From assembly GCF_000429645.1 (NCBI RefSeq), contig NZ_AUCG01000022.1:310001-374000 (forward strand): 64,000 nucleotides of DNA, read 5' to 3'. Position 1 is the stretch's first letter, and every line of letters begins with the position of its first letter. The position numbers were made by a program, and so were the translations under genes. Below, in pieces: positions 1 through 9,093 of the stretch. The notes under the pieces are model-generated. The model saw only the letters and a program-made list of their open reading frames with translations, did no database searches and was not told where the DNA came from. This DNA is from Niveispirillum irakense DSM 11586 (GTDB lineage Bacteria; Pseudomonadota; Alphaproteobacteria; Azospirillales; Azospirillaceae).

Positions 1-1695
1 CAGCGACAGGCGGCGTTCCTCCGTCCCGCGCGGCAGGGCCAGCCCGGCCAGCACCACCAGCAGCAGGCAGAGCGCCAGCTTGAACCCGTCCAGCGCCAGC
101 AGGTAGGAGAGCCACGGTCCCCAGCCGGTCAGCCCGGACAGGCTGGCCTTGGGCGCAATGCCCATTTCCGCCAGCGGGAAGCTGACCAGTTCCAGCTCAT
201 GGTTCAGCACCAGGAAGAAGGTCAGCAGCATGGAGGCGGCATAGGCCAGCCCGGCCCGCCGGCAGATGGCGTGCAGCAGCAGCGCCAGCATCGCCAGTTC
301 CAGCAGCGGCGGAGCCAGCATCAACAAGGGGTACAGCAGCGCAAAACCGGGATCGACCGCAGCCCAGGGTGCCGCCAACAGCGCCACGATCAAGCCCGAC
401 AGACCGGGCAGCAGCGACAGCACCAGCGTGACCGCCAGCACCGCCAGCGCGCGACCGAAAAGACGCACATAATCAGGGGCGGGCGCGGCATCCAGCATTT
501 CGCCAAAGCCGGGCAGATCATCGGCCCGCGCCAGCAGACCGGCCAGGGCTGCCACGGCAAAGGCGATCACCAGGAAGATGGCGCTTTTCAACAGCGGCAA
601 GGCCAGCTCCAGCCGGGGCACCATCGGCCCTTCGGCATGCCAGACACCATGAATAAAGGCCGACAGCACACCCAGCGCCAGCAACAGCAAGACCCCGGCC
701 CGGAACGCCCGGCCCCGCAGCAGCCGGCCCGCCTGCCATGCCGCCTCTGCCAGCAAGGCGCGGCCCCAGTGCAGGCGGCCCGTCCCATCCAGCGCTGGGG
801 GCCGTGGCCCGGCGGGCAGCAACAATGCCGCTTTCTTCACTTTCCGCTGGCGGGCGGTTCTTTCCAGCGCCAGATCCTCCCGCCCTGTGCGGGCCAGCGC
901 CCAGCCCAGGGCCAGCAGCGGTAACAGGCACCAGAGTGCGCGGTTGACCAGCAGCGGCACATCCAGCGGCAACAGGCCGGTGGATTTCTGCGCCGGGCCC
1001 CAGCCCTCCACCGTCTGCAAGGCGTGGGTGAACAAAGACGGGTCGATGGAAGCCCCCAGTACCGGGTTGATATGCCCTTCCTTCAGCACCACCACGGCGA
1101 ACATCCAAAGCAGCATCAACCCCGCCGCCACGGCAAAGGGGGCGGCCAGCCCCCGCCCGCGCAGCGTTGCCAAAAAGTAAAGCGCACCCAAGCCACAGGC
1201 CGCCGGCAACAGCAGCCAGAGGAAGGCAAAGCCCAACGCCATCCAGGGCACCGGCCCGATGGCACCATCGGGCACCAGCGACAGCCATTCCAGCACCGGC
1301 GTCACCAGGAACCCGACCAGGATCGACGCCGACAGCAGCACCGCCAGCAAGGCGGCCCCCAGATAGCGGCCCCAGAGCAGGGCCGTCAGGTTCACCGGCA
1401 GGGCCAGCACCACCTCATGCAGGAACACCGCCCGGTCGCCCAGCAGGGGGCGGGCGAAGACCCAGGCCCAGGCGAAGAACAGAAAGAACATGCAGCCCGA
1501 TGCCATCAGATAGATCAGGCTGGCGGCATTGCGGGGGACTTCTCCACCGCCCATCTTCTCCACATAGCCGGCATTGGTCAGGCACATCAGCAGATAAAGC
1601 GTCAGGCCGATGAAGATCAGAGGCACGATGCCGCTGTGCAGGCCGGCGCAGAATTCCGCCACCGCTTCCCGCCACATGACCGCCCAGCCACTCAT
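1..1695 (-). CDS. ABC-2 type transporter permease, partial (runs off left edge)
   Basis: This frame is open from an ATG at 1695 to base 1, giving 565 residues with no stop. The protein begins MSGWAVMWREAVAEF and is dominated by hydrophobic stretches, roughly a dozen membrane segments, as in ABC-2 permeases. Its start overlaps the stop of the ATPase gene (ATGA), so the two are translationally coupled and should form one transporter in the inner membrane. The substrate cannot be read from sequence. Large permeases of this type next to metallophore genes sometimes carry a C-terminal M1-aminopeptidase domain; whether this one does lies outside the window. The gene is truncated only by the window edge. 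Confidence 0.75.
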   Translation of the reverse strand, partial: MSGWAVMWREAVAEFCAGLHSGIVPLIFIGLTLYLLMCLTNAGYVEKMGGGEVPRNAASLIYLMASGCMFFLFFAWAWVFARPLLGDRAVFLHEVVLALPVNLTALLWGRYLGAALLAVLLSASILVGFLVTPVLEWLSLVPDGAIGPVPWMALGFAFLWLLLPAACGLGALYFLATLRGRGLAAPFAVAAGLMLLWMFAVVVLKEGHINPVLGASIDPSLFTHALQTVEGWGPAQKSTGLLPLDVPLLVNRALWCLLPLLALGWALARTGREDLALERTARQRKVKKAALLLPAGPRPPALDGTGRLHWGRALLAEAAWQAGRLLRGRAFRAGVLLLLALGVLSAFIHGVWHAEGPMVPRLELALPLLKSAIFLVIAFAVAALAGLLARADDLPGFGEMLDAAPAPDYVRLFGRALAVLAVTLVLSLLPGLSGLIVALLAAPWAAVDPGFALLYPLLMLAPPLLELAMLALLLHAICRRAGLAYAASMLLTFFLVLNHELELVSFPLAEMGIAPKASLSGLTGWGPWLSYLLALDGFKLALCLLLVVLAGLALPRGTEERRLSL

Positions 1696-2573
1696 GCCGC
1701 TTCCCCACAACCGGCCTGCGCCAGGGCCATGTAATAAATATCCTCCAGCCTTGGCGGATGGGGTGTGAAGGCGGGGTCGGGCGGGGTGTCGCCCAGCGCC
1801 ACCACCCGCGTGCCGGCACGGGTGGCCACCAGATGCAGGGCCGGTGGTACCGGCTCCCCGCGCGGCACCAGCCGGGACCAGAGGCGACCGGCGCAGCGGG
1901 CCGCCAGTTCATCCGGCGTGCCCTTTGCCAGGATGCGCCCCCCGGCCAGGATGGCCACACCAGCGCACAGATTCTCCACATCCTCCACAATATGGGTGGA
2001 GAGTAATACCACCGCATCCGCCGCCACATCGGCCAGCACATGGTGAAAGCGGTTGCGTTCCGCCGGGTCCAGCCCAGCGGTGGGTTCATCGACAATCAAC
2101 AGGCGCGGCTGGCCGATCAGCGCCATGGCGATGCCGAACCGGCGCAACATGCCACCGGAATAGGTGGAAACCGCCCGATGCGCTACCTCAGCCAGATTGA
2201 CCTTTTCCAGCAGGTGCCCCACCTCTGCCCGGCGTTCGGCCTTGTCCGTGCGGCCCTTCAGCCAGGCGAACCGGTCCAGCAGGTCGCGGGCCGAAACGCC
2301 GGGATAGGCGCCGATGGTTTGCGGCAGATAGCCCAGGCGACAACGCAGATGCTGGGGATCGGCCAGCACATCCACCCCATCCAGCAGGATTTGGCCGGCA
2401 TCGGGGCGCTGCAGCGTCGCCAGCGTGCGCATCAGGCTGCTTTTGCCTGCGCCGTTCGGCCCCAGCAGCCCATACATGCCGGGCGGCACATGCAGCGACA
2501 CCCCATCAAGCGCCTTCACGCCGTTGCGATAGGTCTTGTGCAGATCGACAATATGCAGGCCGGGCAGTGCCAT
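1692..2573 (-). CDS. ABC transporter ATP-binding protein
   Basis: A 293-residue nucleotide-binding subunit that powers the adjacent permease. The Walker A GPNGAGKSS is at about residues 38-46, the Q-loop LPQT near 82-85, the signature YSGGM near 137-141, and Walker B LLIVDEP near 157-163. The start at 2573 is chosen because GGGGGAG lies seven bases upstream; a longer in-frame start at 2648 adds 25 residues without family similarity. The stop overlaps the permease start. The family is the single-domain ATPase of ABC-2 exporters. Exported substrate is unknown; divergence from a siderophore-type transport operon suggests a related role, which is inference. Confidence 0.9.
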   Translation of the reverse strand: MALPGLHIVDLHKTYRNGVKALDGVSLHVPPGMYGLLGPNGAGKSSLMRTLATLQRPDAGQILLDGVDVLADPQHLRCRLGYLPQTIGAYPGVSARDLLDRFAWLKGRTDKAERRAEVGHLLEKVNLAEVAHRAVSTYSGGMLRRFGIAMALIGQPRLLIVDEPTAGLDPAERNRFHHVLADVAADAVVLLSTHIVEDVENLCAGVAILAGGRILAKGTPDELAARCAGRLWSRLVPRGEPVPPALHLVATRAGTRVVALGDTPPDPAFTPHPPRLEDIYYMALAQAGCGEAA

Positions 2574-2655
2574 GGCGATGCTCCCCCAGAATGGTGAAGC
2601 GACCGACGATAGGGGTTTTATCCCCTGCCGCTGCCCGGTTCGGTGCAACCGCTAC

Positions 2656-2730
2656 CCGGATCGGGCTGAAACTGCGTGATGGCTGGAAAATTGACCCGAT
2701 CGGAGTGAAAGCGTCCCCGATCAGGGTAGC
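2656..2730 (+). promoter_or_regulatory. candidate AraC-type operator: repeats of CCSGATCRGRGT
   Basis: Three related copies lie upstream of the efflux operon: CCGGATCGGGCTGAAA at 2656-2671, CCCGATCGGAGTGAAA at 2695-2710 and CCCGATCAGGGT at 2716-2727. Copies two and three are exactly 21 bp apart, the usual spacing of AraC-family half-sites. Which regulator binds is unknown; the two AraC genes at 9094 and 10133 are the nearest on this side. Confidence 0.4.
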
Positions 2731-2738
2731 GGCAAAGT

Positions 2739-2753
2739 TGCGGGTGATTATCA
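2739..2753 (+). promoter_or_regulatory. Fur-box-like site, weak (TGCGGGTGATTATCA)
   Basis: Compared with the 7-1-7 Fur box TGATAATnATTATCA, the right half matches 7 of 7 and the left half 3 of 7. It is 37 bases before the start of the EmrA-like gene and differs by only two bases from the sites at 19728 and 25106. Confidence 0.4.
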
Positions 2754-2790
2754 CTCCGGCCCTTGCCCTCTCCCCCTGCCCGGAAGACCC

Positions 2791-3885
2791 ATGGCCAGTG
2801 ACACCCCACCAAACCGCCACCGCCGTAAAATCATCATGCTGGGGGTCGCCTGCGCGCTGCTGGCCGGTGGTGGCTGGCTGGGTTGGGATTATCTGCACTA
2901 TGGCCGGTTTCAGCAGACGACGGACAATGCCTATGTGAAGGCGGATTTCACCGTCATCGCGCCCAAGGTGGCCGGGATCGTGGCCGAGGTATTTGTGGTT
3001 GCCAACCAGACAGTCAGCACCGGCACACCCCTGGCCCGCATCGACAGCGCCGATTACGAGGCCAAGATGGCGGAGGCCGAGGCCCTGATTGCCGTGTCAG
3101 AGGCCGAGGCCAACAGCCTGCGCGCCCAGGTGGGCGAACAGAAGGCGCTGGTGGAACAGGTGGTGGCCGAACTGGCTGTGGCGCGGGAGGAACTGGATTT
3201 CGCCCAGGCCGAGGTGCGCCGTTACGAACCGCTGGCCGCCAGCGGTACCGGCAGCCGCCAGCAGATGGACCAGTTGCGCAACCAGGAACGCCAGGCCCGC
3301 GCCACCCTGGCCGCCCGGCAGGCGGCGGTGTCTGGGGCCGAACAGCATATCCAGTCGCTGGAAGCCGGTATCCTGCAGGCCGAAGCCCAGGCGCGTTCCG
3401 CCCAGGCCCAGCGGCGGGCGGCGGAAATCAATGTCGCGGCCTGCCTGATCCGCGCCGGAATTGACGGGATTATCGGCGACCTGACCGCCCGCCCCGGCCA
3501 ATATGCGGAGGCCGGGCAGCGGTTATTGACGCTGGTGCCGGCCCGCCAGCGCTATGTCGAGGCCAATTTTAAGGAAACCCAGGTCGAACATATGCAGCCG
3601 GGCCAGCCGGTAAGGGTGATGGTGGATGCCTTCCCCGATCAGCCGATCCAGGGCAAGGTCGCCAGCTTTGCCCCCGGTACGGGGGCTGAGTTTTCTATTC
3701 TGCCACCACAGAACGCCACAGGCAATTTCACCAAGATCGTCCAGCGCGTGCCGGTGCGCATCACCCTGACCGATACCGCCGGGGCCGCCCGGCTGGTGCC
3801 CGGCATGTCGGTGACGGTATCGGTGGATACGCGCAACGCCACCAGCCAAGCCCCGCAGGTGGCCGCCACCGGGTCGGCACCGTGA
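2791..3885 (+). CDS. HlyD/EmrA-family periplasmic adaptor
   Basis: A 364-residue membrane fusion protein that should bridge an inner-membrane exporter to an outer-membrane channel. One N-terminal membrane anchor spans about residues 14-32. A biotinyl-lipoyl half-domain follows (TDNAYVKADFTVIAPKVAG, about 44-62), then an Ala/Glu-rich coiled coil to about residue 205, then the second lipoyl half and a beta-barrel domain. This order and the length match EmrA. Its stop overlaps the GTG start of the EmrB-like gene, so both are made together. It is the first gene of a four-gene operon ending at 8957, behind repeats and a Fur-like site. Siderophore or drug efflux is the likely role. Confidence 0.85.
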   Translation: MASDTPPNRHRRKIIMLGVACALLAGGGWLGWDYLHYGRFQQTTDNAYVKADFTVIAPKVAGIVAEVFVVANQTVSTGTPLARIDSADYEAKMAEAEALIAVSEAEANSLRAQVGEQKALVEQVVAELAVAREELDFAQAEVRRYEPLAASGTGSRQQMDQLRNQERQARATLAARQAAVSGAEQHIQSLEAGILQAEAQARSAQAQRRAAEINVAACLIRAGIDGIIGDLTARPGQYAEAGQRLLTLVPARQRYVEANFKETQVEHMQPGQPVRVMVDAFPDQPIQGKVASFAPGTGAEFSILPPQNATGNFTKIVQRVPVRITLTDTAGAARLVPGMSVTVSVDTRNATSQAPQVAATGSAP

Positions 3886-5435
3886 GTGGGGGCATCGCCG
3901 ATCCCCAGACACCGCCCCCGATTAAGGTGGAACCGGGGGCCTGGCTGGCCGTTATCGCCGGGGCGCTCGGCAGTTTCATGGCGACGCTGGATATTTCCAT
4001 TGTCAATGCCGCCCTGCCCACCATCCAGGGGGAAATCGGGGCCACGGCAACGGAAGCAACCTGGATCGCCACCGCGTATCTGGTGGCGGAAATCATCATC
4101 ATCCCGCTCAGTGGCTGGCTGTCGCGCCTGTTCGGGCTACGCAGTTTCCTGCTGGGGGCGACCCTTGGTTTCACCGGCTTTTCCATGCTGTGCGGCCTGT
4201 CGGACAGTCTGGGGCTGATGGTGTTCGCCCGTGCCGGCCAGGGGCTGACCGGCGGGGCGATGATCCCCACCGCCATGACCATCATCGCCACCCGCCTGCC
4301 GCCGGCCCGCCAGCCCATCGGCAATGCAATTTTCGGCATGACGGCCATTTTGGGGCCGGTGCTGGGGCCGCTGGTCGGCGGGCTGATGACGGAATATCTG
4401 TCCTGGCACTATGCCTTTTTCATCAATCTGCCCATCGGGATGGTGCTGCTGTTCCTGCTGTTCACGGCCCTGCGCCATGAACGCGCCCAACTGGATCGGC
4501 TGGAGGAGGCTGATTGGCTGGGCGTGGCGGGGCTGACCTTGGCGCTGGGCGGGCTTACCCTGGTTTTGGAGGAAGGACAGCGCGAGCAATGGTTTGAATC
4601 CAGCCTGATCCGCTGGCTGTCCGTCGCCAGCTTGCTGGGGCTGATCTTGCTGCTGTTGGGGCAGAAATACGCGGCAAGGCCGGTGATCCGGCTGTCCCTG
4701 CTGCGCGACCGCGCCTTTGGTGCTGTGGCCGCCATGGGGGTGCTGATGGGGATGGTGCTGTACGGCACCTCCTACATGATCCCGCAATTCCTGGCGGCCC
4801 TGGCCGACTACACTGCCTTTCAATCGGGCAGCATCGTGCTGATCGCCGGATTGCCCAGCCTGATCATGATGCCGATGGCCCCCCTGCTGTTCCGCCTGTT
4901 CGATGCCCGCGTGGCGGTGTTCACCGGCATGATGATCATGGCCGCCAGTTGCTGGCTGGAATCCGGGCTGACGGCGGATGCGGTGGGGGCCGATTTCGTG
5001 CTGTCGCAGATCATGCGCGGGGTGGGTCAGGTGTTGGCCATCCTGTTTTTGAACCAGGCGGCCATGGGGGCGGTTGCGCGCGATCTGGCCGCCGATGCCG
5101 CCGGCCTGTTCAACGCCGCCCGTAACATCGGCGGTTCCCTGGCTTTGGCCGGTATCGCCATGCTGCAGGATCAGCGGATGTGGCTGCATAGTCGGCATCT
5201 AGAACAGACCCTGTCCGCCAACGCCCCCGCCACGGGGGACTATATCAGCCAGTTGGGCAGCGGGAATCTCGCCATGGGAATGCGCCTGCTGGCGGGTATC
5301 ATCCGCCAGCAGGCGTCGGTGATGACCTTCAACGACCTGTTCTGGCTGCTGGGCACCGGGGCGGGGGCGGTCAGCCTGCTGGCCTTCATTTTGCGCCCGC
5401 ACCGGCCCCCGCCGAGACTACTCGATCAGGCTTGA
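3882..5435 (+). CDS. EmrB/QacA-family (DHA2) MFS efflux permease
   Basis: A 517-residue proton-driven exporter with about 14 membrane segments, the usual size of the DHA2 family. Visible motifs are LDISIVNAALP in helix 1, the motif A loop GWLSRLFGLRSF, and motif C in helix 5 (GPVLGPLVGG). The start is GTG at 3882, inside the stop of the EmrA-like gene. With that adaptor it should form a tripartite pump. Ten bases separate it from the first ABC gene. In siderophore loci EmrAB-type pumps often secrete the siderophore or clear the desferri form; no biosynthesis gene is present here, so the substrate remains open. Confidence 0.88.
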   Translation: MSGGIADPQTPPPIKVEPGAWLAVIAGALGSFMATLDISIVNAALPTIQGEIGATATEATWIATAYLVAEIIIIPLSGWLSRLFGLRSFLLGATLGFTGFSMLCGLSDSLGLMVFARAGQGLTGGAMIPTAMTIIATRLPPARQPIGNAIFGMTAILGPVLGPLVGGLMTEYLSWHYAFFINLPIGMVLLFLLFTALRHERAQLDRLEEADWLGVAGLTLALGGLTLVLEEGQREQWFESSLIRWLSVASLLGLILLLLGQKYAARPVIRLSLLRDRAFGAVAAMGVLMGMVLYGTSYMIPQFLAALADYTAFQSGSIVLIAGLPSLIMMPMAPLLFRLFDARVAVFTGMMIMAASCWLESGLTADAVGADFVLSQIMRGVGQVLAILFLNQAAMGAVARDLAADAAGLFNAARNIGGSLALAGIAMLQDQRMWLHSRHLEQTLSANAPATGDYISQLGSGNLAMGMRLLAGIIRQQASVMTFNDLFWLLGTGAGAVSLLAFILRPHRPPPRLLDQA

Positions 5436-5445
5436 GGTCACGGTA

Positions 5446-7182
5446 ATGACGTCGATCATTGACTCACCCCTAGCCGCCCTTCGCCGCCCTGCCATGGGTC
5501 TGGTGCGGCTGGGCATGGTTCTGGGGGCGGTGGGGGCACTGTCGCAACTGCTGCCCTTCATCTTCATCGCCCGGCTGGGGGAATTGCTGCTGGCCGGTTC
5601 CTCACAGGACAGGGCGGCCCTGGCGGGGTTGGGGGCGCTGGTGGTGGCCGGCCTGTTCATCGGCTGGGCCGCTAATGGGGCGGCCCTGTGGCTGACGCAT
5701 ATTGCCGACCATCGCATCCAGGCTGATGTGCGCCGTGCCCTGGTGGCCAAGCTGGGGCGGGTGCCGCTGGGCTGGTACGCGGAAAACACCACCGGGGCCG
5801 TGCGCAAGGCGGTGCAGGGCGATCTGGAAGACCTTCACCATATGGTGGCCCACCATTATGTCGATCTGACTGCCGCCATCGCCCTGCCGCTGGGGGGTAT
5901 TGCCTATCTGGTCTGGCTGGATTGGCGGCTGGCCCTGCTGGCGGTCGCCAGCTTCCCGATCTATGCGCTTGCCTATGGCTGGATGATGCGGGGCTTCGGG
6001 GCCAAGATGGCGCAGTTGGATGCCAGCTTCGCCCAGGTGAATACCGCCATTGTCGAATTTGTCCATGGCATCGCCGTGGTGAAGGGCTTTGGCCGCGCGG
6101 GAGAGGCGCACAGCGCCTATCGTGCGGCGGTGGATGGCTTTTCGCAGCGCTATGCCGGCTGGGTAAGGCCGCTGCTACGGCTGGAGGCGCTGACCTCCAT
6201 GGCGCTGTCGGTACCGGTGATCCTGCTGGTCAGCCTGTCGGGCGGGGCCTGGCTGCTGGCCGATGGCCAGATCGCACCGATGGACCTGCTGGCCGAAATC
6301 ATGGTGGCGGTGATCCTGCCGCAAAGCCTGCTGACCCTGAACCAGGGGCTGATGGCCGAGCGCAAGGCTGCCGCAGCGGCCAGCCGCATCGATACGCTGC
6401 TGCGCACGCCGGAATTGCCGGCGGCGGTGCATCCAAGGCTGCCGCGCGATGCCACCATCTGTTTTAACAATGTCAGTTTCCAATATCCAGACGGGGCAAC
6501 CGCCCTGTCCGGTATTGATCTTTATTGCCGGCCCGGCACGGTCACGGCCCTGGTCGGCCCGTCGGGTGCCGGTAAATCCACGCTCGCCAAGCTGGCGGCC
6601 CGTTTCCACGATGTCAGCGGCGGGGTGGTGCGGATCGGCGGCATCGATGTCCGCGACATTGCCGGGGAGGCACTGTACCGCCATGTCGGCTTTGTGCTGC
6701 AGGAGGTGGGGCTGCTGCATGGCAGCATCGCCGACAATATCCGCCTGGGCCGCCCGGAATCCCCCATGGCAGCGGTGATGGCAGCGGCCAGGGCGGCGCA
6801 GATCCATGACCGTATCCAGCAATTGCCCCAGGGTTATGACAGCATCATCGGGGCCGGGGCGCAGCTTTCCGGCGGGGAGGCGCAACGGCTTTCCATCGCC
6901 CGCGCCCTGCTGGCCGACACGCCGATCCTGATCCTGGATGAAGCCACCGCCCATGCCGACCCGGATTCAGAGGCGCGTATTCAGGACGCCCTGTCCGCCG
7001 CCGCCCGTGGCCGCACCGTGCTGGTGATCGCCCATCGCCTGTCCAGCATTGCCGGGGCCGACCAGATCGTGGTGATGCGCGACGGCACCATCGCGGAATG
7101 TGGCCGGCATGGTGCGCTGCTGGCAAGCGGCGGTCTCTATGCCGCCCTGTGGCAGGCCGAACAGGGGGAACCCGCATGTTGA
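5446..7182 (+). CDS. ABC half-transporter (membrane + ATPase), siderophore IrtA/YbtP type
   Basis: A 578-residue fused protein: six-helix membrane domain (about residues 15-310) and ATPase domain with Walker A GPSGAGKST near 370-378, signature LSGGE near 473, and Walker B ILILDEATAHADP near 492-504. The membrane domain has features of the exporter-fold importers IrtA/IrtB and YbtP/YbtQ, such as VPLGWYAENTTG followed by the HHMVAHHYVD stretch. Those proteins bring ferric siderophore into the cytoplasm without a binding protein. It is followed by a second half-transporter whose start lies inside its last codons, implying a heterodimer. Direction of transport is inferred from family resemblance. 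Confidence 0.82.
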   Translation: MTSIIDSPLAALRRPAMGLVRLGMVLGAVGALSQLLPFIFIARLGELLLAGSSQDRAALAGLGALVVAGLFIGWAANGAALWLTHIADHRIQADVRRALVAKLGRVPLGWYAENTTGAVRKAVQGDLEDLHHMVAHHYVDLTAAIALPLGGIAYLVWLDWRLALLAVASFPIYALAYGWMMRGFGAKMAQLDASFAQVNTAIVEFVHGIAVVKGFGRAGEAHSAYRAAVDGFSQRYAGWVRPLLRLEALTSMALSVPVILLVSLSGGAWLLADGQIAPMDLLAEIMVAVILPQSLLTLNQGLMAERKAAAAASRIDTLLRTPELPAAVHPRLPRDATICFNNVSFQYPDGATALSGIDLYCRPGTVTALVGPSGAGKSTLAKLAARFHDVSGGVVRIGGIDVRDIAGEALYRHVGFVLQEVGLLHGSIADNIRLGRPESPMAAVMAAARAAQIHDRIQQLPQGYDSIIGAGAQLSGGEAQRLSIARALLADTPILILDEATAHADPDSEARIQDALSAAARGRTVLVIAHRLSSIAGADQIVVMRDGTIAECGRHGALLASGGLYAALWQAEQGEPAC

Positions 7183-8957
7183 TCGCCGATCTGCTGAAAA
7201 TCCTGGGGCCGCAGCGGCGGGGTGCGCTGTACCGCTATTTCGCTTGGCTGCTGGCCTATGGCGTGCTGGAAGGGCTGGCCGTCACCCTGCTGGTGCCGGT
7301 TTTGCGCGCCCTGCTGGCCCAACCGCTGGACATGGGGGCGCTGACCGGCTGGCTGCTTGCGCTGGGCGGCGTGGTACTGTGCTGTTGCATCGCCCGCTAT
7401 CAGCAATCCATGCAGGGTTTCAATCTGGCGCTGGTGGTGCTGACCAGTCTGCACCGGCGGCTGGGCGACCATGTGGCCACCCTGCCGCTGGGCTGGTTTT
7501 CCGGGGAACGGATCGGGCGGCTGTCGCAAAGCGCCACCAATGGCACCCTGATGGTGACCAACATCTTCGCCCATCTGCTGACCCCGGTGGTGACGGGGCT
7601 GGTGACGCCCTGCATCATCGCCCTGGCCATGCTGATTTTTGACTGGCGGTTGGGCCTGTGCGCCCTGTTGTCGGCCCCGCTGATCCTGCTGGCCCATCGC
7701 CGGGCATCCGCCGCCATCGGTCGCACGGAAGAAGCCGTGGACCATGCCGCAGCGCAAGCCGGCAGCCGGGTGGTGGAATTCGCCCGCCAGCAGCCGGCTC
7801 TGCGCGCCTTTGGCCAGGCATTGGGGAGCTATCCGCCGCTGGAGGCCGCCATCACCGCACAAAAACAGGCCGGCGGATCGATGCTGGACCAGACCTTTCC
7901 CCGCCTGTTTGCCAGCGGACTGGCCGTGCAACTGGCCTTTCTGGCGCTGATCCTGACCGGGTTGGCGCTGGCAGCCAGCGGGGCCGCCGATCCGGCGGGG
8001 CTGGTGGCGCTGCTGGTGCTGGCCGCCCGCTTCGCCGGCCCGTTGACGGAGACGGCAGCGCGCAGCGGGCTGCTCCGCATGGCGGGCAATGACCTGCGCC
8101 GGCTGGCGGCCATTTTCGATGAAAAGCCCCTGCCGGAACCGGCTGAACCGGCCCGGATGGATCAGCCGGGCAGCATCGCCTTTGATGAGGTCCATTTCGG
8201 CTATGATCCGGCACAGCCGGTGCTGCGTGGCCTGTCCTTCCAGGTGCCGTCGGGTTCCATGGTGGCGATTGTCGGCGCGTCCGGGGCCGGCAAAAGCACC
8301 ATCATCCGCCTGATCATGCGGTTTTTCGATGTGCAGGCGGGGGCCGTGCGCGTCGGCGGGGCCGATGTGCGCGAGGTTGCCACCGCCGACCTGATGGCAG
8401 CCATCGCCACCGTGACCCAGGATGTCTATCTGTTCGACGGCACGCTGGAACAGGCGGTGCGCCTGGGCCGGGCCGATGCGACAGAGGCGGAACTGCGCCA
8501 TGCCGCCGATCTGGCCGGCGTGACAGAGATTGTCGCCCGCCTGCCGCAGGGCTGGCAGACACGGGTGGGCGAAGGCGGTGCCCTGCTGTCGGGTGGGGAG
8601 CGTCAGCGGGTTTCCGTCGCCCGCGCCCTGCTGAAGCAGGCCCCCATCCTGCTGCTGGATGAGGCGACGGCGGCGCTGGACCCGGAAAATGAACGCTATG
8701 TGCAACGCTCCATCGCAGCATTGCGCGGGCGGGCCACGGTGCTGGTGATCGCCCATCGGCTGCGCACCGTATCCATGGCTGACCGTATCCTGGTGCTGGC
8801 CGATGGACATGTGGCGGAGGCTGGCAGCCATGCGGAATTGATGCAGGCCGGTGGTGCCTATGCCGCCTTCTGGCATGAACGTCAGCGGGCGGAAGGCTGG
8901 CGCCTGCTGCCGAGAGATCAACCGATGGCACCCGCCCGTGACCAACCATCGCCCTGA
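7176..8957 (+). CDS. ABC half-transporter, IrtB/YbtQ type, partner of the preceding gene
   Basis: A 593-residue protein with an N-terminal six-helix domain and a C-terminal ATPase. Walker A GASGAGKST is near 366-374, signature LLSGGERQR near 469-477, and Walker B ILLLDEATAALDP near 489-501. The ATG at 7176 overlaps the stop of the upstream half-transporter by seven bases and is preferred over a longer reading that begins inside that gene. PLGWFSGERIGRLSQ in the membrane domain parallels the PLGW motif of its partner. The pair probably forms a heterodimeric siderophore transporter comparable to IrtAB, YbtPQ or PchHI. Last gene of the operon. Confidence 0.82.
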   Translation: MLIADLLKILGPQRRGALYRYFAWLLAYGVLEGLAVTLLVPVLRALLAQPLDMGALTGWLLALGGVVLCCCIARYQQSMQGFNLALVVLTSLHRRLGDHVATLPLGWFSGERIGRLSQSATNGTLMVTNIFAHLLTPVVTGLVTPCIIALAMLIFDWRLGLCALLSAPLILLAHRRASAAIGRTEEAVDHAAAQAGSRVVEFARQQPALRAFGQALGSYPPLEAAITAQKQAGGSMLDQTFPRLFASGLAVQLAFLALILTGLALAASGAADPAGLVALLVLAARFAGPLTETAARSGLLRMAGNDLRRLAAIFDEKPLPEPAEPARMDQPGSIAFDEVHFGYDPAQPVLRGLSFQVPSGSMVAIVGASGAGKSTIIRLIMRFFDVQAGAVRVGGADVREVATADLMAAIATVTQDVYLFDGTLEQAVRLGRADATEAELRHAADLAGVTEIVARLPQGWQTRVGEGGALLSGGERQRVSVARALLKQAPILLLDEATAALDPENERYVQRSIAALRGRATVLVIAHRLRTVSMADRILVLADGHVAEAGSHAELMQAGGAYAAFWHERQRAEGWRLLPRDQPMAPARDQPSP

Positions 8958-9023
8958 TACACAAACCAGGGGATGTCAGGGTTGCAAAATCCGCCCCCTG
9001 TCTCCAGGTGATCGACATAGAGT

Positions 9024-9038
9024 TGAGAATCGTTATCA
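9024..9038 (+). promoter_or_regulatory. Fur-box-like site (TGAGAATCGTTATCA)
   Basis: This 7-1-7 inverted repeat matches TGATAATnATTATCA at 12 of 14 positions and sits 56 bases before the start of the AraC-family gene at 9094. Confidence 0.65.
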
Positions 9039-9093
9039 AGTAGGCTGCTTCCCGTGTCCTGACCGCAATCCGTTGCAGGGGTGGCCTTACGCC

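Noticed and set aside
4137-5198. Long minus-strand open frame rich in Gln, His and Arg
   Set aside because: It is antisense to the EmrB-like gene; its composition is that of a high-GC shadow frame with no domain. Similar shadows opposite 199-1734, 7137-8945, 18435-19634, 20749-22137 and 61975-63078 were left out for the same reason.
8952-8981. Possible terminator hairpin CCCTGA...TCAGGG after the ABC operon
   Set aside because: The stem is six pairs, overlaps the stop codon and has no T-run after it.
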